In this document: positions 6,369 to 13,006 of the stretch, piece after piece
How positions within the stretch are numbered: position 1 is the stretch's first letter
Layout: each line of letters opens with the position of its first letter
DNA from: CAYLNH01 sp964384625
Lineage (GTDB): Bacteria; Verrucomicrobiota; Lentisphaeria; JABSQK01
DNA length: 14,200 nucleotides
Reading direction: 5' to 3'
NCBI GenBank assembly: GCA_964384625.1
Contig: CAYLNH010000186.1
Coordinates: 1 to 14,200 of the forward strand
Translations under genes and position numbers: made by a program
Notes under the pieces: generated by a model
The model's database searches: none
Told to the model about the DNA's origin: nothing
What the model saw: the letters and a program-made list of their open reading frames with translations, nothing else

Positions 6369-6926
6369 CTACTCCTGAGGGTTATCGTCGGATTCGGCGG
6401 GTGCAGCTTCGTCTTCGGCCGGCGCGGCGTCTTCGGCCGGCGCGGCGTCTTCAGCCGGCGCGGCGTCTTCGGCGGCCGGTTCGGTCGGCAGTTCAACGCA
6501 GGAGCCGCCGGCGCCTTCGATCTTCGCTTTCGCCGCGGCGGAGAAGGCATGGGCCGTGACCGTCAGTTTCCGGGTCAACTCGCCCTGGCCGAGAATCTTC
6601 AGGCCGTCGTTGAGCTTGCTCAGCATGCCTTTGGCCGCCAGACTGGTGGCCGTGACCTCGTCGCCGTCGCTGAAGTTCTTCTCCAGGTCGGCGACGTTGA
6701 CGATGGCATAGCGGATACGATTGCGGCTGGTGAAGCCCCGTTTGGGCAGCCGGCGATACAGCGGGATCTGGCCGCCTTCGAAGTGCGGCCGCTTGGTCGC
6801 GCCGCTGCGGGACTTCTGGCCTTTGTCGCCGCGACCGCAGCTGCGGCCCCAGTTGTTGCCGTTGCCGCGGCCGACGCGCTTGCGGGCCTTCCGCTTCGTC
6901 GTCGACTTCAGGTTATGTAAACTCAT
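6369..6926 (-). CDS. rplO: 50S ribosomal protein L15 with acidic repeat tail
   Basis: Large-subunit assembly protein with an extended N-terminal arm that reaches into 23S rRNA. Residues 1-145 match the whole usual protein: the Arg/Gly-rich arm KRVGRGNGNNWGRSCGRG (16-33), RPHFEGGQIPLYRRLPKRGF (46-65), and a C-terminal domain ending in AKAKIEGAGGSCVEL. A tail of about 40 residues follows, PAEDAA repeated three times with a degenerate fourth copy, ending ESDDNPQE. The normal family length is about 145, so 185 is long. The start has AAGGAG 8 bases upstream. It lies 26 bases after rpsE, where rpmD (L30) is usually found; there is no room for it here. Confidence 0.97.
   Translation of the reverse strand: MSLHNLKSTTKRKARKRVGRGNGNNWGRSCGRGDKGQKSRSGATKRPHFEGGQIPLYRRLPKRGFTSRNRIRYAIVNVADLEKNFSDGDEVTATSLAAKGMLSKLNDGLKILGQGELTRKLTVTAHAFSAAAKAKIEGAGGSCVELPTEPAAEDAAPAEDAAPAEDAAPAEDEAAPAESDDNPQE
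6411..6470. repeat. 18-bp tandem repeat encoding PAEDAA in the L15 tail
   Basis: Three copies of an 18-base unit (6411-6428, 6429-6446, 6447-6464) followed by a partial fourth. The first two copies are identical and the third differs at one base (cttcggcc becomes cttcagcc). The period is a multiple of three, so unit gain or loss keeps the L15 frame. The near-identity suggests recent expansion by replication slippage. Confidence 0.9.
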
Positions 6927-6952
6927 TTCAGGATCTCCTTGGGAAAACTGCC

Positions 6953-7459
6953 TTAGAGGGCCTCGACCCCGCGCTTCGCCTTTACATACTCTTTGGATTC
7001 GAGCTGCTCAATGGCTTCCATGGTCGCCTTGACCACATTGATCGGGTTGTTCGAACCGAGGGACTTGGCCAGTACGTCGTGCACGCCGCCCAGTTCCAGC
7101 ACGGCGCGCATGCCGCCGCCGGCGATCAGACCGGTGCCCGGGGCCGCCGGGCGCATGATGACCTGGCCGCCGCGGAACTTCGCTTCAATCTCGTGCGGGA
7201 TCGTGTTGCCGGCCAGCGGCACGTCGATCATGTGTTTACGCGCCAGCTCCGCCCCTTTGCGAATCGCTTCCGCGACCTCGCGGGCTTTGCCCAGCGCCAC
7301 GCCAACCCGGCCTTTGCGGTTGCCGACCACCATCAGCGCGCTGAAACTGAAGTTGCGGCCGCCTTTGACGACCTTGTTACAACGGTTGATGCTGACGACG
7401 CGCTCTTCGAATTCGGGCTGTTCGTCTCGGTCTGATTTGTATCTTTTATCTCTTGGCAC
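6953..7459 (-). CDS. rpsE: 30S ribosomal protein S5
   Basis: Small-subunit protein at the mRNA entry side, involved in decoding fidelity and helicase activity of the ribosome. It has 168 residues, as usual. The N-terminal double-stranded-RNA-binding-like domain contains VKGGRNFSFSALMVVGNRKG (32-51) and the C-terminal domain contains APGTGLIAGGGMRAVLELGG (105-124) and NPINVVKATMEAI. Initiation is at GTG (7457-7459) with AGGAG 8 bases upstream; no ATG in frame fits the conserved N-terminus better. It is 18 bases downstream of rplR. Confidence 0.98.
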   Translation of the reverse strand: MPRDKRYKSDRDEQPEFEERVVSINRCNKVVKGGRNFSFSALMVVGNRKGRVGVALGKAREVAEAIRKGAELARKHMIDVPLAGNTIPHEIEAKFRGGQVIMRPAAPGTGLIAGGGMRAVLELGGVHDVLAKSLGSNNPINVVKATMEAIEQLESKEYVKAKRGVEAL

Positions 7460-7477
7460 GAGTTCGACTCCTGTTTG

Positions 7478-7840
7478 TCAGAATTTCAGGCCGGCTTCAC
7501 GGGCCGCGTCGGCCAGGGCTTTGACCCGGCCGTGGTAGGTGAAGCCGCCGCGATCAAAGACGACCGTTTCGATGCCCTCGGCCTTGGCTTTCTCGGCAGC
7601 GATCCGACCCAGAGCCTGGGCGCCTTCCATCGTTGCCTTCTGGCCGGCTTGCAGAAATTCCGGGGACTTGCTCGAGGCTGACGCCAGAGTCCGACCGGCG
7701 ATGTCGTCAATAAATTGAACGTACATATGTTTGCCGCTGAGGTAGACGGTCATCCGCGGCCGGGCGGCCGTACCGCTGATCTTCCGGCGCAGGCGGTTGT
7801 GCCGGCGGGTGCGCTTCTGTTTGCGGGATAAAGTAGCCAT
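7478..7840 (-). CDS. rplR: 50S ribosomal protein L18
   Basis: Binds 5S rRNA together with L5 and L25 and anchors the central protuberance of the large subunit. The length, 120 residues, is standard. The Arg-rich N-terminus (about 6-20) is followed by the core RPRMTVYLSGKHMYVQFIDD (27-46) and the conserved C-terminus VVFDRGGFTYHGRVKALADA (92-111) ending EAGLKF. The ribosome site is weak (TTGAGCT close to the ATG), so it may be translated by re-initiation after rplF, 19 bases upstream. Confidence 0.98.
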   Translation of the reverse strand: MATLSRKQKRTRRHNRLRRKISGTAARPRMTVYLSGKHMYVQFIDDIAGRTLASASSKSPEFLQAGQKATMEGAQALGRIAAEKAKAEGIETVVFDRGGFTYHGRVKALADAAREAGLKF

Positions 7841-7859
7841 AGCTCAATAAGTTCCGTAG

Positions 7860-8393
7860 TTAGACGGTCTTGCCTTCCTTCTGAATCACGTACTCGCCGA
7901 CGTAACGGATACCTTTGCCCTTGTAGACGTCCGGCGGACGGTATTCGCGGATATCGGCGGCAACCTGGCCGACCTGCTGTTTGTCGGCGCCGGAAACAGT
8001 GATTACGTTGTTCTTGCCGACCGTGATTTCGATGCCGTCCGGAATCGGATGCTCCACCGGATGGGAGTAGCCGACGCTGAGCACCAGGTTCTTGCCCTTG
8101 ACCTCGGCGCGATAGCCGACGCCGCGGATTTCCAGCTCTTTCTTGAAGCCGGTGGCGACGCCGACGACCATGTTGTTGAGAAGACTGCGGGCGAGACCAT
8201 GCATGGCCTTGGCGCGCCGGCTCTCATTGGTGCGGGTCACGACGAGCTGGTTCTCTTCGACTTTGGCTTCAACCAGTTCGGGCAGCTCCTGCTGCAGCGT
8301 GGCCTTGGGGCCTTTGACGGTCACATTGCGACCGGAGACATCCGCACTGACGCCGCCGGTCAGCGCGATGGGTTTATTACCGATTCGAGACAT
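7860..8393 (-). CDS. rplF: 50S ribosomal protein L6
   Basis: Large-subunit protein near the factor-binding site and sarcin-ricin loop. It has 177 residues with the usual duplicated fold. Visible landmarks are SRIGNKPI at the N-terminus, VKGPKATLQQELP (27-39), LLNNMVVGVATGFKKELEI (71-89), and the C-terminal signature YRPPDVYKGKGIRYVGE (151-167). The ATG is preceded by TGGAG ten bases upstream. It lies 24 bases after rpsH, the conserved spc order. Confidence 0.98.
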   Translation of the reverse strand: MSRIGNKPIALTGGVSADVSGRNVTVKGPKATLQQELPELVEAKVEENQLVVTRTNESRRAKAMHGLARSLLNNMVVGVATGFKKELEIRGVGYRAEVKGKNLVLSVGYSHPVEHPIPDGIEITVGKNNVITVSGADKQQVGQVAADIREYRPPDVYKGKGIRYVGEYVIQKEGKTV

Positions 8394-8417
8394 GGTTCGC
8401 TAACTCCAGTATGCGGC

Positions 8418-8813
8418 CTACCACACGTAGCAGAGGACCTCGCCGCCGACGTTGCGGCGCTTGGCTTCCTTGCCCGTGAGAACCCCTTCCGGGGTTGACA
8501 TGACGGCCACGCCCATGCCGCCGCGAACGCGAGGAATCTCCTTCGCCTTCACGTAGATCCGGCAGGAAGGCTTGCTGACGCGCTTCATGCCGGTGATCAC
8601 GGGCTTGTTTTCATGATATTTCAACTGCAGCACCAGCTTCTTGTCTTTGCCTTCGCCTTCAACGGTGCTGCCGGCGATGTAGCCCTGATCGCAGAGAACG
8701 GCGGCGATGGCCGCCTTCTCGTTGGACGCGGGCAACTGCATTTCCGGATGCCCGGCCTTGTGGGCGTTGCGGATCCGGGTGAGCATATCAGCGATGGGAT
8801 CACTCAAACTCAT
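8418..8813 (-). CDS. rpsH: 30S ribosomal protein S8
   Basis: Primary 16S rRNA binder of the central domain of the small subunit; in enterobacteria it also represses its own operon by binding mRNA. The 131 residues start MSLSDPIADMLTRIRNAHKA and end with the hallmark GGEVLCYVW. The RNA-binding loop reads STPEG (about 106-110) where many bacteria have STSKG. An AAGGA site lies 7 to 8 bases before the ATG. I looked for an S8-binding mimic near rplE but could not establish one by eye. Confidence 0.98.
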   Translation of the reverse strand: MSLSDPIADMLTRIRNAHKAGHPEMQLPASNEKAAIAAVLCDQGYIAGSTVEGEGKDKKLVLQLKYHENKPVITGMKRVSKPSCRIYVKAKEIPRVRGGMGVAVMSTPEGVLTGKEAKRRNVGGEVLCYVW

Positions 8814-8828
8814 TCGTTGTTTCCTTAG

Positions 8829-9014
8829 TTACCAGCTCGCCTTGATCACGCCGGGAATCTGGCCGGAGTTTGCCAGTTCGCGGAAACAGATCCGGCAAAT
8901 GCGGAACTTGCGCAGATAACCGCGGGAACGGCCGCAATTCTGGCAGCGATGGTATTTCCGAACCGCAAACTTCGGCTTGCGCTCGCATTTGGCGATCCAT
9001 GATTTCTTGGCCAC
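8829..9014 (-). CDS. rpsN: 30S ribosomal protein S14, zinc-binding type
   Basis: Late-assembling small-subunit protein of the 30S head. At 61 residues it is the short zinc-ribbon form, with C24-x2-C27 (CQNC) and C40-x2-C43 (CRIC), and the family ending GQIPGVIKASW. It begins with GTG (9012-9014), preceded by a strong GGAGG six bases upstream. A zinc-independent, roughly 100-residue S14 is the alternative paralogue in many bacteria and is not seen here. It is located between rplE (12 bases) and rpsH (15 bases). Confidence 0.97.
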   Translation of the reverse strand: MAKKSWIAKCERKPKFAVRKYHRCQNCGRSRGYLRKFRICRICFRELANSGQIPGVIKASW

Positions 9015-9026
9015 GAGGGACCTCCG

Positions 9027-9563
9027 TCAGCTGGCAAACGGCATTCCCATCATGGTCAACAGCTCAAGCGCCTCAGCGTCGGTCTTGGCGGTTGTCACCA
9101 TGGTGACATTCATGCCGATTGTGTGTTTCATTTTGTCAAGATTAACTTCCGTGAAGATCGACTGGTCGCTGATCCCCAGCGAGTAGTTCCCGAAACCGTC
9201 GAAGGCCTTGCGGGACACGCCGCGGAAGTCGCGGACGCGGGGCAGGGCAATCCGCACCAGACGATAGTAAAAATCATACATGCGACGGCCGCGCAAGGTG
9301 ACCGCAACGCCGACGTTCATGCCTTCGCGAACCTTGAAGTTGGCAACGCTGCGCCGGGCCTTGGTGGTGACCGGACGCTGGCCGGTGATGTCGCTGAACA
9401 GCTTGGTCGCTTCGTCGAAGACCTCGCGGTCGGCGCTGGTGCCCACACCGGTCGATAACACGATCTTCACCAGTTTGGGGACTTCGAGGAGGTTCTTGTA
9501 GCCGCCCTTCTCCATCAACTGGGGGCGGATGACCTCTTTGTATTCTGTATACTGAACCGACAT
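9027..9563 (-). CDS. rplE: 50S ribosomal protein L5
   Basis: Part of the 5S rRNA complex; contacts P-site tRNA and forms an inter-subunit bridge at the central protuberance. The 178 residues are standard and include GGYKNLLEVPKLVKIVLSTG (20-39), ITGQRPVTTKARRSVANFKV (54-73), REGMNVGVAVTLRG, VRDFRGVSRKAFDGFGNYSL and the C-terminal TTAKTDAEALELLTMMGMPF. The start has AAGGAG seven bases upstream. It follows rplX by 11 bases. Confidence 0.98.
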   Translation of the reverse strand: MSVQYTEYKEVIRPQLMEKGGYKNLLEVPKLVKIVLSTGVGTSADREVFDEATKLFSDITGQRPVTTKARRSVANFKVREGMNVGVAVTLRGRRMYDFYYRLVRIALPRVRDFRGVSRKAFDGFGNYSLGISDQSIFTEVNLDKMKHTIGMNVTMVTTAKTDAEALELLTMMGMPFAS

Positions 9564-9574
9564 GGGTCTACTCC

Positions 9575-9838
9575 TTAGCCTTCGCGCTTCGCCTGGCGTT
9601 CGTCGTACTTCGCGGCCAGCATCACATTCGAGATATGAATGCTGTCGATGCGGTCGACCAGCCCGCCCTGCGGCTGTTGCGGCGTCTTCTTCATGGTTCG
9701 CTTCTTACCCTTCGAGACACCTTCGATGCGCACGCGGCGGCGCTGCTTGTCGATCTCGAGCACCGTACCGCGGCGCTCCGCCAACTCACCGCTGATGACG
9801 ACGACTTCGTCACCCTTTTTTAATCGGATCTTCGCCAT
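9575..9838 (-). CDS. rplX: 50S ribosomal protein L24
   Basis: Early 23S rRNA assembly initiator with an SH3-like KOW fold, located near the peptide exit. The 87 residues are shorter than the usual 100-105. It starts MAKIRLKKGDEVVVISG and ends IHISNVMLAAKYDERQAKRE. In the KOW loop the usual GKDKGKxGKV is replaced by GELAERRGTV (17-26), losing the conserved lysines and the middle glycine. GGAGG lies seven bases before the ATG, which shares one base with the rplN stop (TGATG), so the two are translationally coupled. Confidence 0.95.
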   Translation of the reverse strand: MAKIRLKKGDEVVVISGELAERRGTVLEIDKQRRRVRIEGVSKGKKRTMKKTPQQPQGGLVDRIDSIHISNVMLAAKYDERQAKREG

Positions 9839-10203
9839 CAGAGCACCTCCGGGGCGAGAGAGAGAATCTTCGTAAAATTCTTGTCGCGCAACTCGCGGGC
9901 GACCGACCCGAAGATGCGGGTGCCGCGCGGATTGCCTTCCTGGTCGATGATCACTCCGGCGTTGCGGTCGAACCGCAGGCTGGAGCCGTCGGGGCGATGA
10001 ATCGGGGCCTTCGTCCGAACGATGACCACCCGGACCACTTCGCCCTTCTTGATGGCGGCGTCGGGGGCGGCTTCCTTGACCGTGGCGGTAACGATGTCAC
10101 CGACGTGGGCATAGCGTTTGCTCTGCCCCAGCACCGTGATGGTCACCGCCCGCCTGGCGCCGGAATTGTCGGCGATCTCCAGACTTGTCTGCATTTGAAT
10201 CAT
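9838..10203 (-). CDS. rplN: 50S ribosomal protein L14
   Basis: Interface protein of the large subunit that helps form a bridge to 16S rRNA. The 121 residues are the family norm. Motifs include LEIADNSGARRAVTITVLG (8-26), GDIVTATVKEAAPDAAIKKG (35-54), VVIVRTKAPIHRPDGSSLRF (58-77) and the ending NPRGTRIFGSVARELR. AGGAG precedes the ATG. An alternative methionine at position 4 is less likely because the family begins MIQ. The gene lies 11 bases downstream of rpsQ. Confidence 0.98.
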   Translation of the reverse strand: MIQMQTSLEIADNSGARRAVTITVLGQSKRYAHVGDIVTATVKEAAPDAAIKKGEVVRVVIVRTKAPIHRPDGSSLRFDRNAGVIIDQEGNPRGTRIFGSVARELRDKNFTKILSLAPEVL

Positions 10204-10214
10204 GGCGAGAACTC

Positions 10215-10487
10215 CTATTCAGCTCGATTTATGACTTCAAGCAACCGCCAGCGCTTGGTCTTGCTCAGCGGCCGGGTCTCGATGATTCGTACCGTATCGC
10301 CCTTGTGGGCGTCGTTCGTCTCGTCGTGCGCGTGGTATTTCTTGCTGCGCTTGATGGTCTTCTTGTAGACCTTGTGGGCGGTGCGGCGATCTACCCGGAC
10401 GACGATCGTCTTGTCCTGGGCGTCACTGACCACGACTCCGGTCCGGACCTTGCGCACCCCGCGTTTGGTTTCTGTTGCCTCGCTCAT
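10215..10487 (-). CDS. rpsQ: 30S ribosomal protein S17
   Basis: Primary 16S rRNA binding protein of the 5' domain with an OB fold. The 90 residues contain the core GVVVSDAQDKTIVVRVDRRT (17-36), YKKTIKRSKKYHAHDE (41-56) and the signature GDTVRIIETRPLSKTKRW (63-80). AAGGA lies nine bases upstream of the ATG, which overlaps the rpmC stop by four bases (ATGA), indicating coupling. The first ten residues are an acidic N-terminal extension of variable type. Confidence 0.98.
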   Translation of the reverse strand: MSEATETKRGVRKVRTGVVVSDAQDKTIVVRVDRRTAHKVYKKTIKRSKKYHAHDETNDAHKGDTVRIIETRPLSKTKRWRLLEVINRAE

Positions 10488-10687
10488 GCGCGCGCTTCCT
10501 TCAGCTGGCGAGCCCGGACTTCAGTCAGCAGCCGGGCGATATCTTTTCGCACCAGGGAGATCCGGGCGTTGTTTTCCAACTGCCCGCTGCTGGCCTGGAT
10601 GCGCAGGTTCAACAACTCACTTCGGGATTCGTCCAACTGCTTCTGCAGCTCGTCGGGCGTCAGTTCCCGGATTTCCTTGGGTTTCAT
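10484..10687 (-). CDS. rpmC: 50S ribosomal protein L29
   Basis: Small two-helix protein beside the peptide exit, part of the docking site for trigger factor and SRP together with L23. The 67 residues start MKPKEIRELTPDELQKQL and include the conserved LLNLRIQASSGQLENNARI (25-43) and VRKDIARLLTEVRARQL. An AGAGGA ribosome site precedes the ATG. It lies 20 bases after rplP and overlaps rpsQ by four. Confidence 0.97.
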   Translation of the reverse strand: MKPKEIRELTPDELQKQLDESRSELLNLRIQASSGQLENNARISLVRKDIARLLTEVRARQLKEARA

Positions 10688-10707
10688 CGGTTCCTCTGGC
10701 TCCGTCT

Positions 10708-11118
10708 CTACTGTCGGGTCAGCATTTTGCAGCGGACCGGCAGCTTGTTGGCTGCGCGGGAGAACGCCTCGCGGGCGATCGTCTCGGTGCAGCCGGTCAC
10801 TTCAAAGATCACACGGCCCGGCCGGACGACGGCAACCCAGGCTTCCGGATTGCCCTTGCCCTTGCCCATGCGCACTTCCAGCGGCTTCTTGGTAATGGGC
10901 TTGTCCGGAAACATGCGGATCCACACGGTACCGCGCCGGTGCATATGTCGATTGATGGCGATACGGGCAGCCTCGATCTGCTGCGCCGTAATCCAACCGC
11001 GCTCCAAAACCTGCAGGCCGAAGTCGCCAAAGCTCAGCTTGTTATTTTTTTGCGCGTTGCCGCGACGACTTCCTCTTTGCACCTTTCGGTGCTTTACCCT
11101 TTTTGGCATTAGAGGCAT
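10708..11118 (-). CDS. rplP: 50S ribosomal protein L16
   Basis: Large-subunit protein needed for A-site function, contacting the peptidyl transferase region and 5S rRNA. The 136 residues match the family: MPKRVKHRKVQRG (4-16), FGDFGLQVLERGWITAQQIE (30-49), RMFPDKPITKKPLEVRMGKG (68-87) and GNPEAWVAVVRPGRVIFEV. The start chosen is the ATG at 11116-11118, with GGAGG nine bases upstream; a second ATG three codons on matches the MPKRVKH family start but has no better site. The first 25 codons overlap the end of rpsC in another frame (77 bases), and the ribosome site lies inside rpsC. Confidence 0.96.
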   Translation of the reverse strand: MPLMPKRVKHRKVQRGSRRGNAQKNNKLSFGDFGLQVLERGWITAQQIEAARIAINRHMHRRGTVWIRMFPDKPITKKPLEVRMGKGKGNPEAWVAVVRPGRVIFEVTGCTETIAREAFSRAANKLPVRCKMLTRQ

Positions 11119-11758
11119 ATTCGAGTTCCTCCATATTCTCAGGCAGGCAGATCCAGGTCTTCACCCCGATCTTGCCGGCCGTCGTATTCGCTTCACAAAA
11201 ACCGTATTGAATGTTCGCGCGCAGCGTGTGCAGCGGCACACTGCCGTCGCGATACTGCTCGGTGCGGGCCAGTTCGGCGCCGTTCAGGCGGCCGGCACAG
11301 CGGACGCGGATGCCGAGGGCGCCCATGTCCATCGTGGCCTGGATGGCTTTCTTCATGGCGCGGCGGAAGTTGATCCGGCGCTCAATCTGCTGGGCTACTG
11401 CTTCGGCGACCAACTGGGCGTCAAGCTCATGCTTCTTGATCTCGATCACGTCGATGTAGATGTCCTTGCCCCCGGTCATCTTGTACAGGCTCTCCTTGAG
11501 CTGGTCGAGGTCGGCCCGTTTGCGGCCGAAGACCAGCCCCGGACGGGCCGAGTAGACGGTGACGCGGACGCGGTTGGCGAACCGTTCGATCTGAATCCGG
11601 CCGACGGCCGCGTGGCGCAGGCGGTCTTTGACGTGATCGCGGATCTTCAGATCCTCGAGGAGCATTTCGCCGAAGGAATGTTTGTCGGCATACCAGCGGC
11701 TTCGCCAGTCTTTCGAGACGGCGACGCGAAATCCGATTGGGTTGACTTTCTGGCCCAC
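11042..11758 (-). CDS. rpsC: 30S ribosomal protein S3
   Basis: Small-subunit head protein at the mRNA entry tunnel. The 238 residues begin MGQKVNPIGFRV, carry a type II KH domain around 60-110, and the C-terminal domain signature IRVRCAGRLNGAELART (about 152-168) plus TTAGKIGVKTWI. The KH loop reads GRKR (78-81) where GKKG or GRGG is usual, so the second glycine is missing. The last 24 residues are a Lys/Arg-rich tail encoded in DNA that also encodes the L16 N-terminus. Initiation is at GTG (11756-11758) with AAGGA seven bases upstream. It is 15 bases after rplV. Confidence 0.96.
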   Translation of the reverse strand: MGQKVNPIGFRVAVSKDWRSRWYADKHSFGEMLLEDLKIRDHVKDRLRHAAVGRIQIERFANRVRVTVYSARPGLVFGRKRADLDQLKESLYKMTGGKDIYIDVIEIKKHELDAQLVAEAVAQQIERRINFRRAMKKAIQATMDMGALGIRVRCAGRLNGAELARTEQYRDGSVPLHTLRANIQYGFCEANTTAGKIGVKTWICLPENMEELEYASNAKKGKAPKGAKRKSSRQRAKK

Positions 11759-11773
11759 AATAGCTTCCTTTAT

Positions 11774-12112
11774 TTACTCGTCACTGACGACGACCCGGAT
11801 ATGGCTCGTCCGTTTCATGATCCGGCCGGCGCGACCGCGGGACTTGTACTGCAGTCGCCGCATCGACGGGCCTTCGCCGATGGCGGCTTCGACCACGACC
11901 AGGTCGCTGCGCGGCACCGGGCTGTTCAAATCGTTTTCCGCGTTGGCAACGGCGGAACGGAGGGTCTTGCCGATCAAACGGGCGGCCTTCCGCGGGGAGA
12001 AGTCGACGATCGCCAACGCCTCTTCCACGGGCTGCCCCTGAATCAAGCGGGCGACTTCACGCGCCTTGAACGGCGAGATTCGCACGAATTTGCTGATCGC
12101 CTGTTTCTTCAT
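11774..12112 (-). CDS. rplV: 50S ribosomal protein L22
   Basis: Globular domain on the subunit surface with a beta-hairpin lining the peptide exit tunnel; its tip is the classic macrolide-resistance site. The 112 residues include FVRISPFKAREVARLIQGQP (9-28), SPRKAARLIGKTLRSAVANA (39-58) and the tunnel hairpin GEGPSMRRLQYKSRGRAGRI (79-98), without obvious insertion or deletion. It is the first ribosomal gene of the block: rpsS, rplB and the other S10-operon genes normally upstream are not here. No good Shine-Dalgarno site is seen before the ATG. Confidence 0.97.
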   Translation of the reverse strand: MKKQAISKFVRISPFKAREVARLIQGQPVEEALAIVDFSPRKAARLIGKTLRSAVANAENDLNSPVPRSDLVVVEAAIGEGPSMRRLQYKSRGRAGRIMKRTSHIRVVVSDE

Positions 12113-12130
12113 AGCTCTATAACCACATTG

Positions 12131-12152
12131 GGCCGGCTGTCTGGAACCGGCC
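12131..12152 (-). promoter_or_regulatory. Hairpin between the coiled-coil gene and rplV
   Basis: GGCCGG-N10-CCGGCC is a perfect six-base-pair GC stem three bases after the stop of the coiled-coil gene and about 19 bases before the rplV ATG. It is not followed by T residues (CAATGTGG follows), so it is a poor intrinsic terminator. It could act as a processing or stability site at the head of the ribosomal block, or modulate rplV translation, whose ribosome site is weak. Confidence 0.35.
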
Positions 12153-12155
12153 GTA

Positions 12156-12965
12156 CTACTTGTCCGTTGTTGCCTTCGCGGTCACCCGTTTGGCCGCCGC
12201 ACCGGCGTTTATGTCATCCAGATCGCCGGCGAGCAGTACCGCCGCACTGAGCGACGACCTGGCTTCGACGACCCGGGCCTTCAGCGTCTTGCGCCCGGCC
12301 GTGATCTCCCAGACGGAGCCCGGCCGCGCACCGGCATCCCGGCCCCGGTCAAGGACCACAATGCCCAATTCCGTGTTCACCGCCAGTACCCGGCCGCGGC
12401 GCGCTTGCCCAACCGCAACTTGCGGCCGGCTGAGCCGTTCAGCATCGTCCAGCTTGCGTTTCAGCAGGAGATACCGCCCGTTCAGCTTTTTGCGCAGTCC
12501 GCTGCGGTCGTTCTGGTCGAGAACGTCCAACACGGAGTTCATATAGCGATGAAACCCCAGCGCTTCCTGCTGCAGTTCCTTCTGCGCCGTATGAATGCGG
12601 CGCATGTCGCGCAGCTGTGCCCGCAGGGTGCCGGCGTCTTCCAGATCATCCTGATTAGCCAGGACATTCGCGGCTTTGACGCGCAAATCGGCGACCTGAG
12701 ACCGGAGTTTCCTGAGCTCAAGTGCGGCATCGGCCATGTCTGCCCGTACCGACTTCAGCTCCGTCTGACTCCGCAGCAGGGCGCCTTCCAGTTCAAGGCA
12801 CCGCGCTTTCAGCGCTTTGAGCTCATCGCTTCCGTCCTCCCGGGTTGCGGCCGCCGGCGCCTTCTGAGGCTCCTGCGCCGTAACAACGGCAGGGCGGAAA
12901 AAGAGAACCGAAACTATAGTGAGGACGCATATGGTTGTCCAACCACTTTTGTCGATTTTTTCCAT
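12156..12965 (-). CDS. Exported coiled-coil protein of unknown function
   Basis: This 269-residue protein starts at ATG 12963-12965, chosen because AGGAG lies six bases upstream; a longer start at 13025 would overlap the exchanger gene and lacks such a site. A signal peptide runs to about residue 30 (hydrophobic WTTICVLTIVSVLFF, then VVTA before QE). Residues 46-100 and 105-180 are heptad-like helices rich in Leu, Glu, Arg and Lys, predicted coiled coil. Residues 186-255 form a compact beta-type domain, RRGRVLAVNTELGIVVLDRG followed by GARPGSVWEI, resembling small beta-barrel domains of MreC-like or flagellar/envelope proteins. That resemblance is by eye. It is probably a periplasmic envelope factor. 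It lies 41 bases after the exchanger and 43 before rplV, so it probably shares a transcript with one or both. Confidence 0.75.
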   Translation of the reverse strand: MEKIDKSGWTTICVLTIVSVLFFRPAVVTAQEPQKAPAAATREDGSDELKALKARCLELEGALLRSQTELKSVRADMADAALELRKLRSQVADLRVKAANVLANQDDLEDAGTLRAQLRDMRRIHTAQKELQQEALGFHRYMNSVLDVLDQNDRSGLRKKLNGRYLLLKRKLDDAERLSRPQVAVGQARRGRVLAVNTELGIVVLDRGRDAGARPGSVWEITAGRKTLKARVVEARSSLSAAVLLAGDLDDINAGAAAKRVTAKATTDK

Positions 12966-13006
12966 TTTATCTCCTGAGGCTGTGGCGGAATTGCCCGAGG
13001 CAGGGC

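Noticed and set aside
6411..6470. CRISPR-like array
   Set aside because: The 18-base units are directly abutting with no spacers and keep the L15 reading frame; it is a coding tandem repeat.
10475..12250. A 591-codon open frame on the plus strand
   Set aside because: It runs antisense to eight consecutive genes (rpsQ, rpmC, rplP, rpsC, rplV and neighbours) and is explained by GC-biased codons on the true strand.
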